The translations under genes and the position numbers were made by a program. 64,000 nt of DNA from JAJRRS01 sp965230275 (GTDB taxonomy: Bacteria; Planctomycetota; Phycisphaerae; Phycisphaerales; Phycisphaeraceae): NCBI GenBank assembly GCA_965230275.1, contig CBDDKO010000002.1, positions 1,426,001-1,490,000 of the forward strand. The letters run 5' to 3'. Under the pieces are notes generated by a model. The model was not told where the DNA came from, searched no databases, and saw nothing but the letters and a program-made list of their open reading frames with translations. The number at the start of each line of letters is the position of its first letter. Positions within the stretch are counted from its first letter, which is position 1. Shown in pieces: positions 41,311 through 50,109 of the stretch.

Positions 41311-43744
41311 CGTCGCGCCTCGGAGGGGGTGCCGATCGAGAATCGGACGCAGAGCGAGCCGATCCGGAACGGGCGCCGGAGAGCAGTTCGCGTTTCACAT
41401 CCGCCAGGGGGCGGTAGTAGCGGGCCAGGCTCTGCGCGATGATGCGCTCGCGGAGACCCGGGCTGGTGGGTTGGCGGGCCTTGCGGGTCTGGAACCGCGT
41501 GATGTGTGGCCCGACCCGCGCGATCGCCTGGTAGTAGTCCAACGAGGTCAGGTCACTCACCTCAACCAATCCCTGCATCTCACGGGTAATGGCGGCCGCG
41601 TCGCTGCTGTTGACTTGGAACGCGATCGTTGACCCCACGCTGGACACCGCCCGCGCCCGCTCGGCCCCGAGCTGATGAAAATGCTGGACGGCGATCAGCA
41701 TGGACATGCCGAACTTCCGGGTCTCGGCGATCATGTCCTCGACCGCGTCGGTCAGGAAGTTGTGCCCCTCGTCGAGATACAAGTGGTACGGCAAAAACGA
41801 AGCGTGCGGGCTGTCGCTCCTGGAAAGCGCGGTGTGATGGAGCATTGCGAGCAAGACGCAGCCGAGGGTGGCGCGCACCTCAGTGCCGATGTCTCCCAGA
41901 TCGACCAGCAGGATCCCGCCGCGGTCGATCACCTCTCGCAGGTCGAACGACGACTCGGGTTGGGACAGCATCCAGGAAACCGTATCGCCCTTGTCGAGCA
42001 ACTTCCCAAGCTTGTTATGAGGAGGCCCCAGCTCCGATTTTTGGTGGGCCATGAAATCGTGCTGCCAGAAGTCCTTGGCCGAAGGGTGCTCGACGAGTTG
42101 TGCGATCCGCCGTCTCAACTGCTTGCTGTCCGGGCTGTCCTTGCGGAGCAGCCGATCGACATCGAAGAGCGTGCCATCGGGCAACTGAAGCACGCCGTGG
42201 ATGGACTGCCGGAGCAGCCGCTCCAGCCGGTCGCCCCAGGAGCTGCCGAGGAATCCCTTGAAAGCGCGGAGGATGCCATCGATCCGGCGGCTGTCGTCCC
42301 GACGCCCATGCTGTCGCAGCGGGTTCCAGATCGGGACATGGGTGGCGTGTCCGGGATTCAGGTAGATCACGCGGTCGGCCACGGCCGGATCGAGGCGGTC
42401 GAGCAGGTCGCCGACCAATGTGCCGTGTGGGTCGAGCAACGCCACGCCGTGCCCGCGGGCGATATCGTCCAGAGCCATGTTGATCATCAGGTTGGATTTG
42501 CCGTACCCGGTCGTGCCGACCACCCGAACATGTTGGAGACGCGCGGGCAGCGGGATGCAGACCGGCAGGCGGCTGCCCGCGACGGTGCAGTCACCGAGCG
42601 GCGTGCCTTCGGACAGTTCGGGCGGTGGTTCCAGGGCTTCGAGCACGCCGATGTTCATGGGGCGGTGCTCGCCGACAGCGACCGGCGGGACATGGACCAG
42701 CGTGGACAGCTCGAGCGAGTTGACCAGGAAGCCCGGGCGGAAGGTGAGGCCACGGTCTAGCGCGTCGATCACCCCGCGTTGATCCATGATGTGGAGGTAA
42801 TCTTTTTCGGTCAGCCAACGGAGCGGCCGCCCGCCGTGCTGGATCATGCCGACGAACGCGGCCATCGCGTCAGTAAGCGGGGCGTGGTCTCGGCCGATCA
42901 GGGCCATGCGTAATGCCGCGGCGAAGAACGGCTTGTCATCATGGGCCTTGAACTCGTGGTCGCCGGCCATTTGTCGCAGGTCGCCGGACGGGGTCTGCTG
43001 GGGGAAGCGTTGCAGGGCTTGCCAGGGCAGTTGCAGCTTGGCCGTGTATTCGAGGTCCAGGAGCATGGCGACATTGGCGTGCCAATCGTGCGCGGGATCG
43101 ACGGGCTGGAACAGGACTTGGATGACGCCGAACGCTGGCGGCGGGATCGCGGCCAGCACACTGAGCCCCGGGCCGTAAATCGAGTGCTTGAGTTCGTCGG
43201 GCTGGGTCAGTCGATGGGAATACGGCGGCGGCGGGTGGAAGTCCCGTAGCAGGACGGGCGGGTCACGCTCGAGAAGCTGCCCGACCAACTGCCTGGGGCG
43301 GAAGGTCAGCCGGCTCTGCTCGTACTCACCCGCGAAAGCGGCCCGCAGTAGGAGCAGGTCTTGGCGATGGATCAAGAACGCCAGATCGAGGCCGTCCGCG
43401 TTGCCCGTCAGTTCCAGGCCGACGCGGTGCCGCGCGTGGACCAGCTGCTTGAGCAGGCGTTCGGCGCGGACCCAGTCGCAGCGCTGCTGGGGCGCCACCC
43501 AGATGCTCAACCGGCGGAGGTCCTGACCCGGAGGCGGGGGATGTAGCGTCGGTTCGGCATGCTGAAAGGAGGGAAGCGGGCAATACGGCGGTTCGAGGAC
43601 GACAGGCCGCGGCGAAAGGATCGCCTCGCATCCTTTCACCGCCTCGCGCTGCAGCACGGTCTGCGCGCGTGACGCCAGCACCACCGGACCCGCGCGTGCG
43701 ATCATGGCGTGCTCAATGGCCATCATCCCCCTAGCGGTAGGCAC
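41264..43744 (-). CDS. VirD4/TraD-like conjugative coupling ATPase
   Basis: The 826-residue protein has an N-terminal region (about 1-390) of unknown fold, then a HerA/FtsK-type ATPase: Walker A GTTGYGKSN (residues 410-418), ALLDPHGTLVGDLLDRL, Walker B YHLYLDEGHNFLTD (653-666) and a C-terminal QHFHQL sensor region with QVNSSDAAAITREM. Such ATPases pump DNA in conjugation or T4SS coupling. A tail of basic and acidic residues (residues about 790-826) follows. No other T4SS genes are visible in the window, so transfer, if any, depends on genes beyond the edge. Confidence 0.82.
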   Translation of the reverse strand: MPTARGMMAIEHAMIARAGPVVLASRAQTVLQREAVKGCEAILSPRPVVLEPPYCPLPSFQHAEPTLHPPPPGQDLRRLSIWVAPQQRCDWVRAERLLKQLVHARHRVGLELTGNADGLDLAFLIHRQDLLLLRAAFAGEYEQSRLTFRPRQLVGQLLERDPPVLLRDFHPPPPYSHRLTQPDELKHSIYGPGLSVLAAIPPPAFGVIQVLFQPVDPAHDWHANVAMLLDLEYTAKLQLPWQALQRFPQQTPSGDLRQMAGDHEFKAHDDKPFFAAALRMALIGRDHAPLTDAMAAFVGMIQHGGRPLRWLTEKDYLHIMDQRGVIDALDRGLTFRPGFLVNSLELSTLVHVPPVAVGEHRPMNIGVLEALEPPPELSEGTPLGDCTVAGSRLPVCIPLPARLQHVRVVGTTGYGKSNLMINMALDDIARGHGVALLDPHGTLVGDLLDRLDPAVADRVIYLNPGHATHVPIWNPLRQHGRRDDSRRIDGILRAFKGFLGSSWGDRLERLLRQSIHGVLQLPDGTLFDVDRLLRKDSPDSKQLRRRIAQLVEHPSAKDFWQHDFMAHQKSELGPPHNKLGKLLDKGDTVSWMLSQPESSFDLREVIDRGGILLVDLGDIGTEVRATLGCVLLAMLHHTALSRSDSPHASFLPYHLYLDEGHNFLTDAVEDMIAETRKFGMSMLIAVQHFHQLGAERARAVSSVGSTIAFQVNSSDAAAITREMQGLVEVSDLTSLDYYQAIARVGPHITRFQTRKARQPTSPGLRERIIAQSLARYYRPLADVKRELLSGARSGSARSASDSRSAPPPRRDDDDFEFERFGDPEPA

Positions 43745-43762
43745 GGGGCGTGCATTGCATCC

Positions 43763-44350
43763 TCAACCGCCGACACGTACGGCTTGTCGGAGCTGTCGCA
43801 GGGTCTGGGGGTGCTGCAGCAAGACCTCGGGCATGCGGCAGATCAGGCTTTCGGCTCCTGATCCTGACCAATCACCGGGCAGCAGGTCGCGATGCTTGGC
43901 GAGGTATTCGGCGGCCGCCTCACAGCGTCGCCGCGGAGAAAGCCCGTTCCAGTAGCCGTTGACGATCGTCCGGACCTCGCTGTGCGCCTGCGCTTGGGCC
44001 CACGCGTGCGCCAGGTCGCGGAGAACGCGGTAGATCCCGCCCTCCTGCCCGGTCCGCGCGAATTCGAACGCGGCCCGCTCGCCGCCGGGTCGGTACACGT
44101 CGCGCAGCAACTCGGCGCATCGGTGCCACGCATAGAGCCGGTGGGCCGGCACGCCATCGGAGGTGCCGAGACGGCACCTTTCGAGCCGGGCACCGAAGCC
44201 GGCGATGCACTCCTGAAACACGTGAAGGGAACTGATCGACGCATGCGGCAAGGTAAACTCGGCCAGCACACGATCCGCCTGACGATGGGCCTCGTCGTAG
44301 GTACGTTCAGGACGGATGCGCCGGAGCAGGAGGTCAAGGGAACTTGGCAT
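43763..44350 (-). CDS. Helical protein with the island's shared domain (copy B)
   Basis: The start at 44350 (MPSSLDLLLRRIRPERTYDE) is chosen; the frame extends to 44800 but then overlaps the next gene in another frame. The 195-residue protein begins like the 44449 product (MPSILALLDAISEAN) and shares the pattern of the repeated island domain at residues about 45-170 (FQECIAGFGARLERC, GGIYRVLRDLAHAWAQAQAH, ARTI-type helices). Overall identity is low. Function unknown. It lies 18 bp upstream of the VirD4-like gene and is probably in its operon. Confidence 0.6.
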   Translation of the reverse strand: MPSSLDLLLRRIRPERTYDEAHRQADRVLAEFTLPHASISSLHVFQECIAGFGARLERCRLGTSDGVPAHRLYAWHRCAELLRDVYRPGGERAAFEFARTGQEGGIYRVLRDLAHAWAQAQAHSEVRTIVNGYWNGLSPRRRCEAAAEYLAKHRDLLPGDWSGSGAESLICRMPEVLLQHPQTLRQLRQAVRVGG

Positions 44351-44448
44351 GTGTCGCTCGTGGTCAGGGGGTGGTCTGCGTCCAGGATTGGGGCCGCAGT
44401 GGTTTTGGTTTCCGGGGTCAGATTCCGTTGAGCGTATTCGGGGGGGGG

Positions 44449-45030
44449 TTAGAATCCTCGTAGTTTCGATGCGGTGCTCCGGAGCCCATCCACATAGGAT
44501 CGGACCAGCGCCGTGTAGTCGTGGGCGTAGCGTTCGGGATGATGGTGATCGATCTCGCCACCGAACCGTGAGCCGCACTCGCTGATGAACTGGCGGATGA
44601 TCTCTACGCGGTCGGCCCAGGAATGCGGCGCGACCTGGGTGTCGAATACGTGCCGGATGTGGCGTTCGGTCGCCTCGGATTTCGCCGACGAGGTCATCCG
44701 ATCGATGATCCCCAAGACCCCGCCGTTCAGCCCGTCCGCGGCGTCGCGGTAGAGCGAGGCGATGTTGCCCTCCCCGCGTCGCAGTGAACGCTCGAGCCAC
44801 TCCTTGGCGACGCCCTCGGCCTCGCAGCGCGAGAGCGTGGCACCCGGCGTCACGCAGTGCTGATAGAGGTGGTTGGCGTAGGCGGCGATCAGCCGCGCGA
44901 ATGCGTCGTAGTCCCCCACCCGGTTGCCCTGGAGGGGGAAGCGGATGCGGGCTTCATCGAATCGGGACGTCACACGATCAGTGATATTCGCTTCAGAAAT
45001 CGCGTCCAGCAGGGCGAGGATCGAGGGCAT
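44449..45030 (-). CDS. Helical protein with the island's shared domain (copy C)
   Basis: The 193-residue product starts MPSILALLDAISEANITDRV and holds FARLIAAYANHLYQHC, GGVLGIIDRMTSSAKSEATE, RHIRHVFDTQVAPHSWADRV and the end HDYTALVRSYVDGLRSTAS, lining up with the shared domain of the Lon-like and 40687 proteins. No membrane or catalytic feature is visible. A gap of 177 bp with tandem TTCCGGGGG repeats separates it from the Lon-like gene. Confidence 0.65.
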   Translation of the reverse strand: MPSILALLDAISEANITDRVTSRFDEARIRFPLQGNRVGDYDAFARLIAAYANHLYQHCVTPGATLSRCEAEGVAKEWLERSLRRGEGNIASLYRDAADGLNGGVLGIIDRMTSSAKSEATERHIRHVFDTQVAPHSWADRVEIIRQFISECGSRFGGEIDHHHPERYAHDYTALVRSYVDGLRSTASKLRGF

Positions 45031-45147
45031 GGTCAGTTCTCCTTGGTTTGCGGCCCGTCTTGGCCTCGGGTTTGGGGTTCTTCACAGGGGTGCAGGGCGT
45101 GGTCCGGCTTCCAATGTTGGGTTCGAAACTTGGCTCCGCGTGTCTAT

Positions 45148-45207
45148 TTCCGGAGGCAATTCCGGGGGGCACTTCCGGGGGGCACTTCCGGGGGGCACTT
45201 CCGGGGG
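45148..45207. repeat. Tandem TTCCGGGGG array
   Basis: Five units follow each other, three of them the 13-mer TTCCGGGGGGCAC in perfect tandem. The array starts exactly after the TAA of the Lon-like gene. It is the densest cluster of a 9-mer found all over the window (see findings). Confidence 0.8.
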
Positions 45208-46941
45208 TTAGAGGGTTCGGAGGAGTTGGCGGACGCCATCCAGAGACTGGACGTAGGCGTGGATCAGCTCTTCGTGGCGTCGAACGAGGCGTTCGGGCGG
45301 CATATCTTCCAGTTCGTCGGACAGCCCTGGGCGGAGGGCCTCAATCAGGCCGGCCATGAAGCCGACACGCTGATCCCAGTCCATTGGGTCCAAGGCATGG
45401 CCGATGACACGCCGCACGCGGCGCTCGTAGAGATCGCGTTTGAGCCGTTCGGTCATCTGATGGGTCACGTGGCACAGCCCGCCGTTGACCCCGCGGCGGG
45501 CCTCCGACGCCGCGGCGGCCAGCCCGCGTTCACCGAACGCGCGGGTGACGAGATCGATCGCGTCGTCTTCCAGCTCATCGTCGCCCACAGGCAGGCCCAC
45601 GCGTCGCATCATCGCCGCGTAGTACGCCGAGACAACATCGATAAACGTTTCGTGGTCCTCGGCCAGCGCCGAGGCCAGCGTGAACCCGGCCCGGGCATCA
45701 TCCAGCGCGTGCCCATAAGCCTCGGCCAACGTCTCGGGCGCGATGGCCCGCACCACCGCTTCGATCGCGCTGCTGCACTGGGCATCCGGCTTTGGGTCAC
45801 TGCCTGGCGCAATGCGATGCGACCACGCAACCCGGCGTGTGAGTTCAAAGAGCACGCTCACGTCGTGGTGATCCGAGACCCCGGCCAGTTTTGAGAGGGC
45901 CATCGCCTGTGGCACCGACACCAATGGGCGACGCAGCCGGGAGCGGCGGACACTCGCAGGCACACCCCGCAGCACCCGCTTGAGGAGCCCGGCGAAGCCG
46001 TCGGGGTAACGCCGGGCACGCAGGTGGTGGGACACGAACGCATCAACAAGCCGCCGGGCCTCGCGGGCCGGCCCCCGGAACAGCCTCGCTTCGACGGCAT
46101 CGGGGAAGCCCTGAGCGGCGGTGAGGCGGAGTTGATCGGCCAGCGCGGACACCGGGCGGGCATCGTCAGGCGACGTGGGAACTGAGTTGTGATCATCGCT
46201 GGCTCGGGCGCGACTTGCGGAGGAGGCGTGGTACCAATCATGTCGCAGGGCCGCGAGCACGACGGATTCCGCCCCCGTCGCACACCGCCAGGCACCACCG
46301 ACATCCCGCACCCGCACGATTTCCAAGCCACGATGCGGGTCGATCAACTGCCCCTCCATCCGTCTATGGTTCGCCGGATCAAGGCCAGAGAGCGAACCGT
46401 CCTGATCGGCCACCGGGCACACGAAACGCGACACCGTCCGGTCCTGCGCCGCGGCGGCCAGCTTCGCCTCGAGGGACGCCACCGGGCCGATTGCTCCGTC
46501 CGTGTCCAGCAGGTGACCGGTGAACACCGCGTCCTGCGCGAGCGGCACCCCGGTCAGCAGCGAGACCATCGCCGCGCAGCACGCCAGACCGAACGAGTAG
46601 CCTTCGATCAGCAGCCCCGCGTCGCGGACCCCCGCCGCCTCGATGTTGCGCACGGCGACCTCAACCCCGCCGTGCATCGCGTCTTCTGATGTCAGGTTGA
46701 CCCGACGCCACACCATGACCGCGGTTGGCCAGACGGTTTCCCGGATGTGCCGCCGGGCCGAGCGATCGAACGCGACCGGTCCCGAAAAGACCACCCCATG
46801 TGACCCCGGACGACCCGGAAGCCGGCGTACCGTCACGGCCGTGACCACCGCCACCTCGGCGTCGGCACCGCAAGCATCCGGTCGCGGCAGCACGATCGGG
46901 ACCCGGGCCGTGCCCACCAAGCTGACGTTGGAATCGGTCAT
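45208..46941 (-). CDS. Lon-like (S16) protease domain protein with the island's shared domain
   Basis: The start at 46941 overlaps the preceding stop by ATGA. The 577-residue protein has an N-terminal Lon-type proteolytic domain: residues 110-180 read LLIEGYSFGLACCAAMVSLL, then DAVFTGHLLDTDGAIGPVAS and LEAKLAAAA. Ser116 (GYSFG) and Lys160 (EAK) are 44 residues apart, almost exactly as Ser679 and Lys722 in E. coli Lon. No AAA+ ATPase is attached. The middle is helical. The end (about 430-577) is the shared island domain (GGLCHVTHQMTERLKRDLYE, ALDPMDWDQRVG, EELIHAYVQ). It is probably a regulated protease driven by a partner. Confidence 0.72.
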   Translation of the reverse strand: MTDSNVSLVGTARVPIVLPRPDACGADAEVAVVTAVTVRRLPGRPGSHGVVFSGPVAFDRSARRHIRETVWPTAVMVWRRVNLTSEDAMHGGVEVAVRNIEAAGVRDAGLLIEGYSFGLACCAAMVSLLTGVPLAQDAVFTGHLLDTDGAIGPVASLEAKLAAAAQDRTVSRFVCPVADQDGSLSGLDPANHRRMEGQLIDPHRGLEIVRVRDVGGAWRCATGAESVVLAALRHDWYHASSASRARASDDHNSVPTSPDDARPVSALADQLRLTAAQGFPDAVEARLFRGPAREARRLVDAFVSHHLRARRYPDGFAGLLKRVLRGVPASVRRSRLRRPLVSVPQAMALSKLAGVSDHHDVSVLFELTRRVAWSHRIAPGSDPKPDAQCSSAIEAVVRAIAPETLAEAYGHALDDARAGFTLASALAEDHETFIDVVSAYYAAMMRRVGLPVGDDELEDDAIDLVTRAFGERGLAAAASEARRGVNGGLCHVTHQMTERLKRDLYERRVRRVIGHALDPMDWDQRVGFMAGLIEALRPGLSDELEDMPPERLVRRHEELIHAYVQSLDGVRQLLRTL

Positions 46942-47624
46942 GGTTTGCTCCGGTGTTCCGCGGCACTGATCTGCAGCGTCGCCTCGTCCACCCCCGGCTC
47001 TACGCAAAACCGAACCGATACCGGCGGGCGTGGCGTCCGGGCGGATCCCGTGGACGCTGTCTCAGCCGGCGGCGTGACCACCAAGAGGTCGCCCCGGCAG
47101 GTTGCGCGGGAGTGGCGATCTCCTGACGCCGCGGCCGCACGCATCATGGGACGTCCGTGGCGGCGCAGCCGGACCTGATCCTCGGTCAGCTGGATGCGGC
47201 GCAGGACGACGCCGGTCTCCAACGCCATTGTGTACGGCCCCGGATGGATCCCCGGCAGCACGGCCGGGTGGCCGCCGACCACCGCGCGGAGATCGACCGT
47301 GGCGATGAACCGCTCGTCGTGGAACACCTCGAGTTGGACCACGGCCGGACGCTGCGCGACGGCCGCAAGGCTTCCCGCCACGCGACCCGCTTCCGCCGTA
47401 ACGGGTGTCCGCGTGGCGGCATCAATCAGTTCATGGGCAATCAATCGCGCGGCCCGGTCAGGCTCGTTCGACGATATGGCGATTAGGCCTTGCTCAAGCC
47501 ACCGGCCCAGTTCAAGACGCTGCCGCTCGTCGAGCTGCGCCAGGCTACCCCTTAAACCCCGACGAAGCAGGTCTGGATCGTTCGTGGAATCAAACGCCCG
47601 GAGGATAAGGTCGATGCCGTTCAT
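46938..47624 (-). CDS. Hypothetical protein with beta-sandwich-like part (228 aa)
   Basis: The start at 47624 overlaps the upstream stop by ATGA, and its own stop overlaps the Lon-like start in the same way, so the three genes are translationally coupled. Residues 1-100 are helical (LLRRGLRGSLAQLDERQRLE, DRAARLIAHELIDAATRTPV). Residues 105-175 look like a beta-sandwich (VVQLEVFHDERFIATVDLRA, IHPGPYTMALETGVVLRRIQ). It has no signal peptide. Its job is unknown; coupling to the Lon-like protein suggests an adaptor or inhibitor. Confidence 0.7.
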   Translation of the reverse strand: MNGIDLILRAFDSTNDPDLLRRGLRGSLAQLDERQRLELGRWLEQGLIAISSNEPDRAARLIAHELIDAATRTPVTAEAGRVAGSLAAVAQRPAVVQLEVFHDERFIATVDLRAVVGGHPAVLPGIHPGPYTMALETGVVLRRIQLTEDQVRLRRHGRPMMRAAAASGDRHSRATCRGDLLVVTPPAETASTGSARTPRPPVSVRFCVEPGVDEATLQISAAEHRSKP

Positions 47625-48841
47625 GTCGGGGCCCCTTGCGGTTGTGAAGCGATACGGCTCACGCCCGGCCACACCCCCGCCTCTTGGGCAACTTCCCGGA
47701 AGACCGGGTGCCGGGACAGCACCTGGGCCAGGTTGCGCCAGAGATCGGGGACACGCCGCTGATGTGGCACTGCTGAGTTGGTCTCTGTCGCGCGTTCGCG
47801 ACCGTTGTCAGCGCGGCGGGCGTCGTCCTCATTCAGCTGCCAGTGGCTGCCGGCGAACCGGCTGAAGGTCGATCGGGTCAGCCCGAACGCGGCCGCGATC
47901 TCGTGGTCACACGCTTCACCCTGGACCCGCGCTTCGAGCACGGCGTGGATCATCGCTTTGAGTTTGGCACGGCCCAGCTCGCGGATCCGACGTCGCTGAC
48001 GCCGGATGTCGCGGGCCTTCTCCGCGGCCAGTGCCTCCGGTAGCCCTTGCCGAGAGACCTCCTCGGCGACGAGCTGATCCAGCGGGTTAGCCTCATACCG
48101 CGCCCAACCCTCGTATACGCCGTTGCTGCGGCTTGGCTGCTCCAGCGACACGACCCGCAGCGGCCCGAAATGGCTGTCGATGATCTGCTGGACGCGTTGT
48201 GATTCGCCCGGCCGATCGGGGTCCGGATCACTCACGTGGCGACCCAACCACGCGGGCCGCTCCCCGCGAAAGAGCCACACCGGCAGACGGACACGGATGA
48301 CACCACCCCGGACCGGCCAGTCATAGCGGCTGGCCGCGCCGTTGCGGCAACGCAGCACGTTGAGGCAACAGTAGGCGATCTGCCGGACCACCTGCCCTTG
48401 CAGCAGCTGCGCTACCTCGGACTCCAGCGTCAGGAGATCAGCGAGCGGATGACGGTCTCGCCAGTGTTGTGCCGCTCGCAGCGTGGCCCCGAAGTAGTGT
48501 CGTGAGTCGACGGCGCGTGATCGCTCGTCTTCTCCACCGATTGGCAGCGAGAGGAATCGTGAAAGGACGGCGTCATACACCGCCTCACGCTGTGCGTCAG
48601 CGGTGATCCCGAACTCTTCCGGCAATGGCCCCGCGCATAATTCGTCGAGGAACTCGACCAGCCGCAGCGTCTTGCCGCCGCGGCGGCGGAACACTCGTCG
48701 ATTCTGATGCAATTCGTTCAACGCGAGCTGCGGCTCGTCGCCCGCCACGATGTGCTCAAGCAAATCGATCAGCCACAGAGACGCGAGATCGTCCGCTCGG
48801 GCGGAGCCTGAACCGGTGGGTGTGAGGTGGCAGGTGGTCAT
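47621..48841 (-). CDS. Putative HTH regulator, island operon (406 aa)
   Basis: The start at 48841 (MTTCHLTPTGSGSARADDLA) overlaps the kinase stop by ATGA. Residues about 295-345 form a basic helical region (DIRRQRRRIRELGRAKLKAM) followed by a helix-turn-helix-like stretch (DHEIAAAFGLTRSTFSRFAG) that would bind DNA. The N-terminal half is an unknown helical and beta domain (LWLIDLLEHIVAGDEPQLAL, FRRRGGKTLRLVEFLDELCA). It may regulate the operon. I do not recognise the family. Confidence 0.65.
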   Translation of the reverse strand: MTTCHLTPTGSGSARADDLASLWLIDLLEHIVAGDEPQLALNELHQNRRVFRRRGGKTLRLVEFLDELCAGPLPEEFGITADAQREAVYDAVLSRFLSLPIGGEDERSRAVDSRHYFGATLRAAQHWRDRHPLADLLTLESEVAQLLQGQVVRQIAYCCLNVLRCRNGAASRYDWPVRGGVIRVRLPVWLFRGERPAWLGRHVSDPDPDRPGESQRVQQIIDSHFGPLRVVSLEQPSRSNGVYEGWARYEANPLDQLVAEEVSRQGLPEALAAEKARDIRRQRRRIRELGRAKLKAMIHAVLEARVQGEACDHEIAAAFGLTRSTFSRFAGSHWQLNEDDARRADNGRERATETNSAVPHQRRVPDLWRNLAQVLSRHPVFREVAQEAGVWPGVSRIASQPQGAPT

Positions 48842-50109
48842 GAGGTGCTCCAAGGCCCGGTGTGCGCCCAAGTTCGGCGGTGCCTGTATCCGGGGGTATT
48901 GGCATACGGGTTGGCGCTGGGCCGATCGTGATTCGATGGAAAACCGATCGGGGTGGGCAGGCGATGGTTGGTCGGGATCACCGATACGCCAGAAGACCGG
49001 CGGACCTGCCCCGTTTGGCCGGGCAACAGAAATCTTGGGTGCTCGGTCAGGGCACATGGTGTTGGCCCGCCGTTGATGCGCAACAGGTCGAGGACTTGGG
49101 CCACCGTTCGGGGCCGCCGGGACGGGTCTTTCTGGAGGCAGCCGCTCACGAACGCCGCGAGGGGCTCGGGTGCTTCGTGCAGCGGCCTGGGTGTCTGATG
49201 GACCTGCATCCGATAGACATCGTCGGGTTCACCGGTGAACGGGGGTTCCCCCTCGGCGCTGAGCAAAGCGAAGGCGATCACCCCGAGGCTGTACACATCG
49301 GATTCCGGGCGGGCACACCAAGGTGCGGGATCGGCGACGCGCTCGGGGCTGAGGTAGGAAGCACTCGTCGCATCCATCCCCAGGCATGGCAAGCAGAGCG
49401 GTTCGTGGCGTGGCCCACCAAGAGAGTCTGAGCGAAGATCTCGAGCCACATATCCCGGTGCTCCGGCGTCAGTCGCGGGAGGGCCTTGCGGTGATCCCAT
49501 CCGTTGGGCCGATCCGTTCTGTACCCGATGGTTCGCGTCGTTGAGCCTTCGCTGCGCCATTCCCAGGTCGGCGATCTTCCAGACCCCGTGCATGCAGAGG
49601 ATGTTGGCGGGTCGCAGGTCGCCGTGTATCAGACCGCTGTGCTCCAGGGCAAGGACACCGCGGGCCATCTCGCCGAGCATCGCCGGGGAGACTCGCAATC
49701 GTCCGGGGTGATCGTGACGATGCTCGTCGAGCCAGCCCTGAAGGCTGCCCCCATCGGCCAGTTCCAGGGACAGGCCCAGCAGGTCCAGCCCCTCGTGCCG
49801 GAACCGGTGGGTTCCGAAGACCTGTACCAGGTGGCGGTGATCCTCGACCGATCGGTAGAGTTCCCATTCGTGCCGCAGGTCACCCAGGCCGGGCATGGCG
49901 TTGAGTCGTTGGAGCTTCAACGCAACCTCAAGCCGATCGACGTGGTCGTAGGCCCGGTAGACCGCACCGGCGCTCCCTTGGCCAATCCGGTGGCGCACGA
50001 CGAATCGGCCCAACTCGGTGCCCGGATCCAGCGGCGGCGGGACCCGCCGGGAGGTCGGTGCCGGCGAGACAAACATCCGTGGCTGCTCCATCGGTTCAGG
50101 TTGCGGCAT
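48838..50109 (-). CDS. Serine/threonine protein kinase (cytoplasmic)
   Basis: The start at 50109 (MPQPEPMEQPRMFVSP) overlaps the WD40-like gene end by 14 nt. The 423-residue protein has a kinase domain: Gly-rich loop GQGSAGAVYRAYD (44-56), Lys65 in VALKLQR, the catalytic loop IHGDLRPANIL (HGD instead of HRD, Asp164, Asn169), DLG instead of DFG (181-183), and LSPERV with SDVYSLGVIAFALL. All catalytic residues are present. A Pro-rich tail of about 80 residues follows. No transmembrane helix. It probably phosphorylates a partner from the same operon. Confidence 0.88.
   Translation of the reverse strand: MPQPEPMEQPRMFVSPAPTSRRVPPPLDPGTELGRFVVRHRIGQGSAGAVYRAYDHVDRLEVALKLQRLNAMPGLGDLRHEWELYRSVEDHRHLVQVFGTHRFRHEGLDLLGLSLELADGGSLQGWLDEHRHDHPGRLRVSPAMLGEMARGVLALEHSGLIHGDLRPANILCMHGVWKIADLGMAQRRLNDANHRVQNGSAQRMGSPQGPPATDAGAPGYVARDLRSDSLGGPRHEPLCLPCLGMDATSASYLSPERVADPAPWCARPESDVYSLGVIAFALLSAEGEPPFTGEPDDVYRMQVHQTPRPLHEAPEPLAAFVSGCLQKDPSRRPRTVAQVLDLLRINGGPTPCALTEHPRFLLPGQTGQVRRSSGVSVIPTNHRLPTPIGFPSNHDRPSANPYANTPGYRHRRTWAHTGPWSTS

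Noticed and set aside
41675..42760. 361-codon plus-strand open frame
   Set aside because: It is opposite the VirD4-like ATPase with Walker motifs; high GC makes long shadow frames common here.
43763..44800. 345-aa version of the 43763 gene
   Set aside because: The first 150 residues overlap the next gene in another frame and are Arg/Pro/Gly-rich; the start MPSSLDLLL at 44350 fits the paralogue.
45148..45207. Possible CRISPR array
   Set aside because: The units are direct tandem copies of 13 bp without unique spacers of 25-40 bp, and no cas genes are near.
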